64,000 nt of DNA from NCBI GenBank assembly GCA_965199845.1, contig CBDATZ010000042.1, positions 496,001 to 560,000 of the forward strand, written 5' to 3'. Source of the stretch: Ilyomonas sp965199845 (lineage in GTDB: Bacteria; Bacteroidota; Bacteroidia; Chitinophagales; Chitinophagaceae). A program made the translations under genes and the position numbers. The notes under the pieces are model-generated. The model saw only the letters and a list, made by a program, of their open reading frames with translations. It was not told where the DNA came from and made no database searches. This document shows positions 35,278-44,361 of this stretch, in pieces; within the stretch, counting starts at the first letter, position 1; every line of letters starts with the position of its first letter.

Positions 35278-36102
35278 TTACACATTTACAGCATGAATAA
35301 GCGGCTGTTCGTTTTTTTGTTCCAGCCATTGTATCAACAGGATTGTGGATGCCGTTAAATAGATAAAGCAACACGGCACCCACATGATTAAACCGCCCGC
35401 CTGCTGGTCGTCGGCTGCAGAAATGTTCCAGTCATTTCTGATTGCGGGTAAAAAGCCATACATGTCCCGGATATTCAGGTAATGGGTATAAATACCTACC
35501 GGCGCAAACGTAATCAGCAAGCCAAGCAGCGAGCAGAACACGCAGGCAGAAGCGAGGTAAAACGCAGCACCCGGCGCAGAGATGCGGTACAAAGAGTATG
35601 GCGTGATAACCGGCAGACAGAATATTATTCCGGCTAACAACAAACTCAGCATGTGGATGTATGACAGTGTGTTCATATTGTGCATATTAATATCCATCAT
35701 ACCCGGCATAAACAATTGGTTAAATATGGTTGGCACATGCCAGATCCACATCACCATTACGCCGGTAAGCCACGCCGCAAAAGGCGCTTTGTTTATTTTC
35801 TTTGATAATAAAACCAATATATTCTGAAACCTGTTTTCCTTCGGAATGCCAATTACCAATAGTGGTGCGGCAATCAGCAGGATGATAGTATGCGTAAGCA
35901 TGTGCGCGCTGAATAAATAATTTTCGCCGACAAAATGAAGCGGTGATGATGTGCAGATGATTAATAAAACAATTCCTGCAAAGAAACAAACCGCTTGTTT
36001 TTGCAGCCGGAAATTGACGGCGTACAAATACAGCACACACATGAGCAGGATGAATGCATTTGTAATCAGATCGAAGCTCCAGTATGAATAAATTGAGTGC
36101 AT
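35278..36102 (-). CDS. ctaG: CtaG-type cytochrome c oxidase assembly protein (caa3)
   Basis: 274 residues from the ATG at 36102, chosen because longer starts overlap the subunit III gene. Seven membrane helices. Family features include AHMLTHTIILLIAAPLLVIG and WHVPTIFNQLF. The caa3_CtaG family helps copper insertion or assembly in caa3-type oxidases. It starts 11 bp after subunit III. Confidence 0.88.
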   Translation of the reverse strand: MHSIYSYWSFDLITNAFILLMCVLYLYAVNFRLQKQAVCFFAGIVLLIICTSSPLHFVGENYLFSAHMLTHTIILLIAAPLLVIGIPKENRFQNILVLLSKKINKAPFAAWLTGVMVMWIWHVPTIFNQLFMPGMMDINMHNMNTLSYIHMLSLLLAGIIFCLPVITPYSLYRISAPGAAFYLASACVFCSLLGLLITFAPVGIYTHYLNIRDMYGFLPAIRNDWNISAADDQQAGGLIMWVPCCFIYLTASTILLIQWLEQKNEQPLIHAVNV

Positions 36103-36113
36103 AATTTTTTGAT

Positions 36114-36683
36114 TTAAATGCGCGTAAAATGAGGCAATACATACACCACCGTAAACACGAATATCCATACGATATCAACGAAGTGCCAGTAGATAGCCAC
36201 CGTGCTGATAACGGAAGAAGGACGCCGGTTGAAGTCGCCGAGATAAGTCAGCAGCAACACGATGGATAAGATAACAAGCCCGATAAAAACATGTAGCCCG
36301 TGGAAGCCTGTGAGTGCATAAAAGCTGGTGCCGAATACGCTGCCGTTCAGCGTGACGTTCGCTTGAATCAGCCGCCAGTATTCCTTCCCTTGTCCGATCA
36401 AAAAAATAATCCCTAACAATATCGTGACCAGCAGCCATACTTGTAAGCCCCGCATCTTGCCATGCCTGTATTTTTTTTCTGCCAGCATCAGTGTAAAGCT
36501 GCTGCTGAACAGGATGATGGTAAAAATGCCGGTGGTGGTAATGTCAAGCTGGTTCACTTCAAAAGGCTCGAAGCCGGCGTTGTAAGCCATGTACACAAAG
36601 GCAACAATCAGCGACAAAAAGAACATCGCTTCCGTGCCGACCACCAGTTTCATCATCGTTTTGCTGTCTGTACTTCTATTCAT
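36114..36683 (-). CDS. coxC: cytochrome c oxidase subunit III
   Basis: 189 residues, five membrane helices, the short bacterial form. Family blocks: GTEAMFFLSLIVAF, FGTSFYALTGFHGLHVFIGL, YWHFVDIVWIFVF. It overlaps the end of coxA by 8 bp. It stabilises the oxidase and may guide oxygen. Confidence 0.95.
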   Translation of the reverse strand: MNRSTDSKTMMKLVVGTEAMFFLSLIVAFVYMAYNAGFEPFEVNQLDITTTGIFTIILFSSSFTLMLAEKKYRHGKMRGLQVWLLVTILLGIIFLIGQGKEYWRLIQANVTLNGSVFGTSFYALTGFHGLHVFIGLVILSIVLLLTYLGDFNRRPSSVISTVAIYWHFVDIVWIFVFTVVYVLPHFTRI

Positions 36684-38328
36684 TGACTCCTTGTTTATCT
36701 TTCATATCCCACAGCGGACGAATGGTTTCCACCACCGGCAGTTCCTCAAAGTTTTTCAGCGGCGGCGGTGCCATCGTTGCCCATTCCAACGTAAACGCAT
36801 TCCACGGATCGCCGCCGGAATCTTTGCCATGCTTCTTACTTTTTATAACCAGGTAAAGCAGCAGCAGCATGGAAGCGCCCATCACAAAAGCACCGATGGT
36901 GGATATGAAATTCAGCGCGCCATACCAGGGCAAATCGGGATACGTAAACACACGCCGCGGCATACCAATGATACCTAGCACATGCTGTATCAGAAACGTA
37001 AGATTAAAGCCAATCACAAAGAGCCAGAAGAACCATTTGCCCAATTTTTCATTCAGCATTTTGCCGGTCATTTTCGGAAACCAGTAAAACAACCCGGCGA
37101 ACAAACCGAAGATGGTGCCGCCGATAAAAACATAATGCAGATGCGCCACCACATAATAAGTATCGGTAAGCTGCCAGTCAACCGGCACAATAGAAAACGC
37201 AATACCGCTTAAGCCGCCGATTGTGAACTCAACGAGGAACGCGATGGCAAACATCATGGACACCGTAAACTGTATTTTACCGCCCCACATAGTAGCTAAC
37301 CAATTGAAGACTTTTACGCCTGTGGGGATGCCGATGAGCATGCTGCTGGCAGCAAAAAATGAATCGACCATTGTGCTTAAACCCACCGCGAACATGTGAT
37401 GCACCCACACGCCAAACGCAAGCAGGGCAATGGCTACAGACGATGCAGCAACAAATGAATACCCGAAGATGACCTTGCGCGAGAACACCTGGAACACTTC
37501 GGATAAAATACCAAACGCAGGCAGGATCAGGATATACACTTCGGGATGACCGAACACCCAGAACAGGTGCTGCCACAGCAAGGCGGAACCACCGTTTGCT
37601 GTGTTGAAAAAATGCGCGTTGAACTGCCTGTCAAGGATGAGCATCGCCAACGCAACGTTGAGAGATGGCAGGGCTGCGAGAATCAAAAATGAATTGACGA
37701 CCACCATCCACACAAACAGCGGAAGCTTGTTTAGAGCCATGCCTTTGATGCGGTAATTCAGTACCGTTACGATCAGGTTGACAGCCGTTGTAATGCTGCC
37801 GATGCCTGCTACCAGCAAGCCCAGCGCATAGTAATCTATGCCATGACTAATGGAGTAATTTTTTTGATTGAGCGGCGCATAGTTGAACCAGCCGGCATCG
37901 GGCGCGCCGCCTGCCAGGAAGCTGAAATACAATAAGAGTCCGCCGAAAAAAGTAAGCCACAAACTGAACGCATTCAAACGCGGAAACGCCATCTCGTTGG
38001 CGCCAATCATCAGCGGCACGAAGTAAACGGAGAACCCGAATATAGCAGGCATCGCTACAAAAAAAATCATAGTGGTGCCGTGCATGGTAAACATCTGGTC
38101 GTAAGCTTCGGGACTCAGGAAATGATTGACCGGAACGGCAAGCTGCGTGCGCATCAGCAAGGCTTCCGCGCCGCCGATAAAAAAGAACATTAGCGACACC
38201 AGCATGTACATGATGCCAATCATCTTATGGTCAACGGAAGATATCCATTGCAGCAAGCCTTGCTCGGTGCTTACGCCAACGCCCGGAAAGGCTTGCAACG
38301 GTTCAGGTATGTCCACTAATTCTTCCAT
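36676..38328 (-). CDS. coxA: cytochrome c oxidase subunit I (A-type haem-copper oxidase)
   Basis: 550 residues, twelve membrane helices. Active-site pieces: FWVFGHPEVYIL with the Tyr crosslinked to His, HHMF for CuB, and YYVVAHLHYVFIGG for the haem ligands. HPEVY with the glutamate-containing helix marks the A family. It reduces oxygen to water and pumps protons. It starts 1 bp after coxB and overlaps coxC. Confidence 0.97.
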   Translation of the reverse strand: MEELVDIPEPLQAFPGVGVSTEQGLLQWISSVDHKMIGIMYMLVSLMFFFIGGAEALLMRTQLAVPVNHFLSPEAYDQMFTMHGTTMIFFVAMPAIFGFSVYFVPLMIGANEMAFPRLNAFSLWLTFFGGLLLYFSFLAGGAPDAGWFNYAPLNQKNYSISHGIDYYALGLLVAGIGSITTAVNLIVTVLNYRIKGMALNKLPLFVWMVVVNSFLILAALPSLNVALAMLILDRQFNAHFFNTANGGSALLWQHLFWVFGHPEVYILILPAFGILSEVFQVFSRKVIFGYSFVAASSVAIALLAFGVWVHHMFAVGLSTMVDSFFAASSMLIGIPTGVKVFNWLATMWGGKIQFTVSMMFAIAFLVEFTIGGLSGIAFSIVPVDWQLTDTYYVVAHLHYVFIGGTIFGLFAGLFYWFPKMTGKMLNEKLGKWFFWLFVIGFNLTFLIQHVLGIIGMPRRVFTYPDLPWYGALNFISTIGAFVMGASMLLLLYLVIKSKKHGKDSGGDPWNAFTLEWATMAPPPLKNFEELPVVETIRPLWDMKDKQGVNE

Positions 38329-38329
38329 G

Positions 38330-39301
38330 TTACTTCAGTTGAGCGAGGTAATGAGCAAGGGCTTTCACCGAGTCTTTATCATAAATAAAATCGGGCATGT
38401 GCGCACCTTCTTTTATCTGCTGAGGATGGTTGATCCATTCGTATAAATTGTCTTCGTTTGTTGCCAGCAAACCCGTCAGCAATTGTTGGCGGCTGCCTAT
38501 ATGCGTCAGGTCAGGACCAATCGCTGCCACCGCATTGGTTCCGCCGATGCGGTGGCATCCCGCGCATGAACTATTCTGGAATAAAACAGCGCCTTTCATG
38601 GCAAAACTGTCCGCCGGCTGCGCCGCATCCGTTGCATTGGCAGCCAGCCATCGGTTGTAGTCATCTTCGCTTTGCGCAATCACATTGATGCGCATCCACG
38701 CATGTTCCTGCCCGCAAAACTCACTGCACGCGCCGGTGTAATGCCCGGGTTTGGTAATGTCAACCTCGAGGTAATTATTCACGTTCGGAATCATGTCCAT
38801 CTTATTGCCCAATTCAGGCACCCACCAGTCGTGTATCACGTCGGCGCTCCGCAGCTCCATCACGATGTGTTTGCCTACCGGCAAATGCACTTCATTCGCT
38901 GCAATCACCTTTGCGTTTGGATATTGCACTTCCCACCACCACTGGTGCCCGGTGATGATAACATCAGGATGCGTGGTGGCATTTGCCTTCGGCGAAACCG
39001 CCCTTTCCGTAGAAACTGCCATGTAAAAAAAGTAAACCAGAACCAGGAGAGGAACGCCAATCATCAAGCCTTCCAGCTTATAGTTATTGTTGGCCTGAGA
39101 GGGAGTTCTATTTTCATCTTTTGTCATCCGGTACCTGATGCAGATATAGGTAACGAGCCCGCTTACCAACAGCAACATGCAGGATGCACCGATATTGAAT
39201 GCATAAAACAGCCGGTTGATTTTATCGGCCTGCTGCGAAGCTGGTTGCGTGATGGATGTCAGCAAAACGCTATTAAGAAAAATAATGATTTTCGTTCCCA
39301 T
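38330..39301 (-). CDS. coxB: cytochrome c oxidase subunit II with fused cytochrome c
   Basis: 323 residues. Two N-terminal membrane helices (about 30-55 and 75-95), cupredoxin domain with the CuA site CSEFCGQEHAWM and the upstream HDWWVPELG, then a cytochrome c domain with CAGCH. The fused haem c makes this a caa3-type oxidase. First oxidase gene of the operon, 44 bp after the GH15 stop with no terminator between. Confidence 0.96.
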   Translation of the reverse strand: MGTKIIIFLNSVLLTSITQPASQQADKINRLFYAFNIGASCMLLLVSGLVTYICIRYRMTKDENRTPSQANNNYKLEGLMIGVPLLVLVYFFYMAVSTERAVSPKANATTHPDVIITGHQWWWEVQYPNAKVIAANEVHLPVGKHIVMELRSADVIHDWWVPELGNKMDMIPNVNNYLEVDITKPGHYTGACSEFCGQEHAWMRINVIAQSEDDYNRWLAANATDAAQPADSFAMKGAVLFQNSSCAGCHRIGGTNAVAAIGPDLTHIGSRQQLLTGLLATNEDNLYEWINHPQQIKEGAHMPDFIYDKDSVKALAHYLAQLK

Positions 39302-39345
39302 GAACCAGGCAGATTTACTTCACATTCCCACTATTCCGAAACGAC

Positions 39346-41715
39346 TTATTTCTTTATGCTAACCACAAAGTTCTTGTTCTCCCAGTTTTTGGTTTCCGGC
39401 CAGAAGAATGTAAAGGCGATCTCTCCCTGGCTGTCTTCCGGCACCGGAATGTCAGCTACGAAAATCCCGATGCCTTTGTCGGTGGCGGGTGTTTGCGTGG
39501 TGGTCTTCCAGCCATCGGCCGTCCAGTTTACAACGGCTTCCGCCATCACTTCTATGCGCAGTTGCTTACCAATTGATATGCTTTTACAAGGGTTGGAAAA
39601 GCGCCACACGTCGTAAGCAGATATTGTATTCTTCTTCAGGTAACGTTCCTGCGTTTGCGGTGGCATATCAAATATCTTCTTATCGCGGATAGAGCAGCAA
39701 AGCTTGATGTACTCGGCGTGTGCCCAGGTAAGCGGCATGGCAGAGCCGGAATGCTTGCCAAAGAACAACTCTTTCTCCGGCATGTCTTTTTCGTCCCATA
39801 CCTGCTCGGAAATCAGCCCGTTGTTGGCAAAGTTTTCCATCGCTTTTTGCAGTTCCTTGGCACCGGCAATATTGCCCGCAGCAATCTCGTAATGCCCCCG
39901 CTCGCCGGCGAGTAACGGCCAGGCACGACCAACACCGCTGCCATCATACGGGTCGCCGTTTTTCTGTTCGCCATAGCCATCATTGTTGTAGCGGTGCCAG
40001 CATTTGCCGCCGGGTGTTTCTACCATGAGCTTCGCATCAATTACTTTGATGGTATTCAATATCTTCGGGTCGTTTGCCGCGCGCAAGCCAAAGCGAACCA
40101 GTGCCAGCGCATCTACGCAAACCAGTTCCTGCAGCTTTATTTTTCCTTCGCCATCTGTATGGTTTTTTAAGTTCATGGTTCTCTCTCCCAATTCATTTGC
40201 AGAGATGCCATAAGCAGGATTCAGGCGGATATAGTATCCATCCACGCCGTTTTCCTTCGCCATATCCGTACCCGTTACATACGTCCAGTGCTCAATATGA
40301 TCGTTCCAGTAATCCGCCGTTTCGCGGCAATACTGCGCCAGTTCAGGTTGCTTGTTTTCATCAGCAATATCAGCCGCAGCCAGCAAGCCGGCTATCTCGG
40401 CAGCCAGCGTAAAGGGCGTGAATCCGGGCTCTTCCTCCCAGCGGTCCTGCTGTGTGTAAGGTCCGTTCTTTATAAGGTAAGCAATGGCTTTTTTAATAAT
40501 TGGCCAATACCTTTCCATCCGGTCTTTGTCCATCGCCTTATCCTTGTTGCAGCGGTCAACCAGCACGATGGGTAACGCCGTCTGGTCCATCTGTTTGCCC
40601 TTCCAGTGCGGCGTGCCTTCCAGCCACATGTTCTGCGGCCAACTGCCATCGGCTTTTTGGGTTGACATTAAATAGTTCACGATGCGCAACGTATCGTCTT
40701 TTGTGTTCAGGGCAAGAAAGCCACTTGCGCTTTCCACGAGGTCTCTTGGCCAAACGAGGTGGTAGCCACCTTTATCGCCGTCACCTTTCGATTCTCCCCA
40801 GGGAATGGACATGCTGGCAACGATGCCGCCGGGAAAGGTTTTGGCTTCGTTCATGCGAAGCACGGCAGCACTGATTTTATAATGTTCTCCTTCTATTTTA
40901 TCCAATGTATTCAGCCATTCGTCCCAGCCTTTACTGTACCAGTATTTAGCTGATTCAAAGCCATCCAATATACTGCCCAGCGCGTGGTTGGCGGCTTCTT
41001 CCGCGTTCCTGCCAAAGCCAAGCGCGAGCACAAAATCGCCTGATGAAGACACATCAATTTCGCCGGTCAGAGCGATGTTGCCATCATCGGCGGTGGTATA
41101 TTCCCATTCCATCGTTTTGTGCTCGTTCAAATCTGTCCAGCCATCCGATATTCCCACATAACCTACCGAGCGTTTCAGCCAGGGTGCGGAACAAGCTAAT
41201 GCTAACGAAAGACCACCGCTTTGCGCAAACAGCATCGGGATGCCTTTGTAATCGCTGATATAGCCGCAGTTGTTGTTGCCTTCGTTGTTCAGGTGCGGTG
41301 CAAGCAGGGCATATAACTGGTAGGAAGCTTTGTCATCGGTTGGTTCAAAGCTTATCTTTTGCAGTAAGGTATCGCGGAACGGATCGGTAATAATTTCCTT
41401 CGTGATCTTGTATTTATTATCAATACAGGTATTGATAATTTTATAAGCCGGAACGCCGTCTTTTGCCAAACTCAGCTCGTGCCTGGTATGTCTTTTTTCT
41501 TCGGAAAAAAAGTTGTTGCCATCGGCTACCAGCAACCCCAGGTCGCGGATGCAGGCAATGTCTTCTCTGGGATAATACACTTCGTTCACGATGCCATGAC
41601 TCAACGTGAACGCCACGTCGGATGCGGCATTCAGGGCTTTGCCCACGCCCGATTTCGCGCTCGATGTCCATTTGGCTTTGATGCCCGGCGCGCCGGGTGC
41701 TTGCTTGTTTTGCAT
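39346..41715 (-). CDS. GH15 glucoamylase-type glycosidase
   Basis: 789 residues. N-terminal beta domain (about 1-270) with AFTLSHGIVNEVYYPR, then the (alpha/alpha)6 catalytic domain: GGYHLVWPRDL carries the acid region, and WEEEPGFTPFTLAAEIAGLLAA follows; C-terminal MPLTWAHAEYIKL and a small beta domain. It releases glucose from starch-like or glycogen-like polymers. There is no clear signal peptide, so it may be cytoplasmic and use stored glycogen. It sits directly upstream of coxB, an unusual link of sugar release with a terminal oxidase. Confidence 0.92.
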   Translation of the reverse strand: MQNKQAPGAPGIKAKWTSSAKSGVGKALNAASDVAFTLSHGIVNEVYYPREDIACIRDLGLLVADGNNFFSEEKRHTRHELSLAKDGVPAYKIINTCIDNKYKITKEIITDPFRDTLLQKISFEPTDDKASYQLYALLAPHLNNEGNNNCGYISDYKGIPMLFAQSGGLSLALACSAPWLKRSVGYVGISDGWTDLNEHKTMEWEYTTADDGNIALTGEIDVSSSGDFVLALGFGRNAEEAANHALGSILDGFESAKYWYSKGWDEWLNTLDKIEGEHYKISAAVLRMNEAKTFPGGIVASMSIPWGESKGDGDKGGYHLVWPRDLVESASGFLALNTKDDTLRIVNYLMSTQKADGSWPQNMWLEGTPHWKGKQMDQTALPIVLVDRCNKDKAMDKDRMERYWPIIKKAIAYLIKNGPYTQQDRWEEEPGFTPFTLAAEIAGLLAAADIADENKQPELAQYCRETADYWNDHIEHWTYVTGTDMAKENGVDGYYIRLNPAYGISANELGERTMNLKNHTDGEGKIKLQELVCVDALALVRFGLRAANDPKILNTIKVIDAKLMVETPGGKCWHRYNNDGYGEQKNGDPYDGSGVGRAWPLLAGERGHYEIAAGNIAGAKELQKAMENFANNGLISEQVWDEKDMPEKELFFGKHSGSAMPLTWAHAEYIKLCCSIRDKKIFDMPPQTQERYLKKNTISAYDVWRFSNPCKSISIGKQLRIEVMAEAVVNWTADGWKTTTQTPATDKGIGIFVADIPVPEDSQGEIAFTFFWPETKNWENKNFVVSIKK

Positions 41716-41854
41716 GTAATATTTTAAATGATAACTGTGTTTGCAAAGGTTACAGGATGATGCTATTCATCTGCATAAGGTACGGCAACTTAAAAGAGTT
41801 CTGTACGTAATAATGTTAGCACAATACAAAATTGAGTTGCGGCTAAACGGTGTT

Positions 41855-41887
41855 CTTACATCTTTCTTCTCAAAGCTTACATAATTC
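41855..41887 (-). promoter_or_regulatory. 21-bp spaced direct repeat, site 2
   Basis: On the minus strand GAATTATGTAAG (41887-41876) is followed 21 bp later by a half-conserved GAAAGATGTAAG (41866-41855). It points at the GH15 gene, whose start is 140 bp downstream, and so possibly at the whole GH15-oxidase operon. Confidence 0.65.
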
Positions 41888-41940
41888 ACAGTTGGCAACA
41901 GGGCAGGCAAAGAAGGCGCTTTTTAAATTGATGTGCGGTT

Positions 41941-42906
41941 TCACCCGTTGGTTATTGATTCTTCTATCAGCCGTTTGGCGTATGCGGTAATCAGGTATTG
42001 CTTGGGTGGACTAATGCGGGTAATGAACCCGGCTTTTTTCATAGCCGCCATCCGCTTAACCATTCCTTTTTCGGAGAGAGTGGTGCAGGCGCGCAGGCTT
42101 TTTAAAGAGGTAGCCGGTTTGCGGTACAATGCCAGTAAAATATTGGCTGTATTGCTGATGCAATCTGCGGTTGCATATTTCATTTTTACAAACAGCTTGT
42201 CTACAAAACGATTCCTGCTTTCATTATTCATTATAGTCGCATCACCCGTATATTGGCTTCGAGATGTAGCGGCTGGCTGGTGGGTATTGAGGGTATTATC
42301 AGCGGCTTGCTTTATCTTCTCCGTGCCATTGTGATCAGCCTTGTCATCCTGCTTTTCGGGAATGCCGGCGGGCACATAACTATGTAAACCGGTCTTTGCT
42401 GTATCCTGCTTTCCCTGCCTGTTATCCGGGCTGTGTTCTGTCCCATCCTTTTGTGCCGGTATATGATAAAAAAGGTTTTTTGTCTCATTCTTTTGCGTCG
42501 GGATGGGATCAAACACGTGTTTTGTCCCGTTCCTGTCTGCCGGCATGGGATCAAACTCATGTTTTGTCCCGTTCCTTTCTGTCGGGATGGGATCAAACTC
42601 TTGTTTTGTCCCGTTCCTTTCTGTCGGTGTGTCGTCAGAATCCCGTTTTGTCCCATCCTTTTGTGTCGGGATGGGATCAAACCCGTGTTTTGTCCCATCC
42701 TTTTGCGTCGGTACCAGATAAAACCCGTTTTCTGTCCCATCGTTTTTCGTTACGACATAGCCCGGAAGAATTTGTACTTCGTTCGCGTTCGCGGCATAGG
42801 CAGCGAGCTGCTGTTGCTGCAGGTTAATTTTATCGAGCAGGTGGGAAATAATCTCTTTTAATTGTTGCACTTCTTTGCGAAGCAGTGTATTTTCTTCATT
42901 CATCAT
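41941..42906 (-). CDS. winged-helix protein with 14-residue tandem repeats
   Basis: 321 residues, no known family as a whole. N-terminal coiled coil (5-37, LLRKEVQQLKEIISHLLDKI), then about eight copies of a 14-residue repeat (56-167; consensus NGTKHEFDPIPTQK), a low-complexity linker, and a C-terminal winged helix (232-321) with LRACTTLSEKGMVKRMAAMK as the recognition region, like MarR-type regulators. The repeat spacer may act as a flexible ruler between dimerisation and DNA-binding parts. Function unknown. Confidence 0.75.
   Translation of the reverse strand: MMNEENTLLRKEVQQLKEIISHLLDKINLQQQQLAAYAANANEVQILPGYVVTKNDGTENGFYLVPTQKDGTKHGFDPIPTQKDGTKRDSDDTPTERNGTKQEFDPIPTERNGTKHEFDPMPADRNGTKHVFDPIPTQKNETKNLFYHIPAQKDGTEHSPDNRQGKQDTAKTGLHSYVPAGIPEKQDDKADHNGTEKIKQAADNTLNTHQPAATSRSQYTGDATIMNNESRNRFVDKLFVKMKYATADCISNTANILLALYRKPATSLKSLRACTTLSEKGMVKRMAAMKKAGFITRISPPKQYLITAYAKRLIEESITNG
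42406..42741. repeat. 42-bp tandem repeat array inside a coding region
   Basis: About eight direct copies of a 42-bp unit containing GGGATGGGATCAAAC and TTTTGTCCCGTTCCTT on the plus strand. Copies 3-6 are nearly identical, outer ones degenerate. The unit is a multiple of three, so copy-number change keeps the reading frame of the winged-helix protein. Confidence 0.85.
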
Positions 42907-43398
42907 ACCTGTGATGATTGTATATTATTGGTTACTGCTAACAGCCTTACCTGGCGGAGCAATGAGGCGCTGCCGGTAACGTGATAGGCACCTACAAGTA
43001 TAGCACTATTTTATTTTTTAAAAAAATGCAAACCACCCGTTGGTTTATGTATGCTGTTTTCTTTTGTTATGCCTGCCTGTTACTTTATAAAGATTAAAAA
43101 AACAAAATTGACCTAATCATAACAGTACCGGCAGGTGAAAAAATCGTCCTGAAAACATATTTTTACATATCGGTTTCAATTGTGTAAATAGTTCACGACT
43201 ATGGCATTGAACACTACAGATATACAGATTGATGTGCGGAGCATAAGGGTACATGAGATGAACACAACACGCCTGCCCGTTGTTCTGCTATCGCGTAACA
43301 GGCATTGGTGAATTTGCCAGGCATTGTAAACTGGCTGCTGCTGCTTTATAAAAGCACCGGAAACTGAAAAAAAGTAAAGAAAAGAAAACGCAACGCTT
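42907..43398. other. intergenic region upstream of the HMA-AraC gene
   Basis: 490 bases with no supported gene. A degenerate inverted pair TTACATAT and TTGTGTAA at 43163-43187 resembles half-sites of the 21-bp repeat family but lacks its spacing. The rest is AT-rich and probably holds two divergent promoters. Confidence 0.4.
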
Positions 43399-43953
43399 AT
43401 GAAATTATACATCCAAAATATGGTTTGCCTGCGGTGCAAAATGATGGTGAAAGTAAAGCTGGATGAAATGGGTATTACTTACAAAAGCGTGGAATTGGGA
43501 GAGATAGATCTTGCCAATAAAATTACCGGCAAAAAGCTGGACGAAATCAGGAAATGCCTGCTTACCTTGGGGCTGGTGCTGATTGAAGATCAGAAAGCCA
43601 TCCTGGTAGAAAAAATAAATGCTCTTGTCATTGCAATGATACATGATGACGACGAACTGCCCAGCGTGAAGTATTCCGTTTACATCAGCGAAAAGCTGCA
43701 CCACAACTATACATATTTAGCCAATCTTTTTTCGGAAATAAAAGGCTGTACGCTGGAGAGTTTTATAATTATGCACAAGATAGAGCGCGCCAAAGAACTG
43801 ATTGTTTACGATGATCTGAGCCTGGCAGATATTGCTTACCGGCTGCATTACAGCAGCCCGGCACACCTGTCGAACCAGTTTAAAAAAGTAACCGGTCTTA
43901 CGCCTTCTTTTTTTAAAGAACTGAAGCGAAAAAGAATGCGTTCCGTGGAATAG
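43399..43953 (+). CDS. AraC-type regulator with N-terminal HMA-like domain
   Basis: 184 residues. The N-terminal 70 residues look like a heavy-metal-associated fold with CLRC (residues 11-14) as a possible metal site. The C-terminal half is an AraC double helix-turn-helix: LANLFSEIKGCTLESFI and LADIAYRLHYSSPAHLSNQFKK, ending GLTPSFFKELK. It might sense copper or another metal or redox state. It lies in the middle of the stress and respiration block and is a candidate for the regulator of the 21-bp direct-repeat sites. Confidence 0.85.
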   Translation: MKLYIQNMVCLRCKMMVKVKLDEMGITYKSVELGEIDLANKITGKKLDEIRKCLLTLGLVLIEDQKAILVEKINALVIAMIHDDDELPSVKYSVYISEKLHHNYTYLANLFSEIKGCTLESFIIMHKIERAKELIVYDDLSLADIAYRLHYSSPAHLSNQFKKVTGLTPSFFKELKRKRMRSVE

Positions 43954-43986
43954 GTTCTGGCGTAGGAAGGGTTGCGTTCTGTATGG

Positions 43987-44361
43987 TCAGTTATCTTTCG
44001 CCGCTGCACTTTTATCCTTTACTATCTGTTTGTTTACTTCATTGCTCTGCAATTCTCTTTCAAGGAAATAATTTAACGCCGTTCGCAATACAGCGATGGC
44101 GGCTAATTTTCCAATATCATCCCAGGTGGGCGCAATGGCTGTTGCTAAAATATCGGCACCCAATAACAGCTCTAACGATAACGCTAACGCACTGCCAAAC
44201 TGGATGCGGATGCTCTCGTTGGTAAAGCCATCATTGGGTGTGAAAATATGCATGATGTAACGGTACAGGAACTTCAGCAGGGCGACGCCGATTACAAACG
44301 CGGCCAGCACTTCTACCACGCTGCTGAGATATTTGGTAATGAGTTCGGCAATGTCTTTCAT
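43987..44361 (-). CDS. DUF1622 membrane protein
   Basis: 124 residues, three membrane helices. Family block RIQFGSALALSLELLLGADIL, then AAIAVLRTALNYFLERE. The function of DUF1622 is unknown. Its ATG overlaps the stop of the HPP gene by 4 bp, so the two are coupled. Confidence 0.88.
   Translation of the reverse strand: MKDIAELITKYLSSVVEVLAAFVIGVALLKFLYRYIMHIFTPNDGFTNESIRIQFGSALALSLELLLGADILATAIAPTWDDIGKLAAIAVLRTALNYFLERELQSNEVNKQIVKDKSAAAKDN

Noticed and set aside
42396..42861. Long plus-strand open frames across the tandem repeat array
   Set aside because: They arise because the 42-bp repeat keeps three frames open. The minus-strand frame has the coiled coil and winged helix and is the real gene.
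43163..43187. TTACATAT...TTGTGTAA as a sixth copy of the direct-repeat operator
   Set aside because: The half-sites are inverted, not direct, and the 21-bp spacing is absent.
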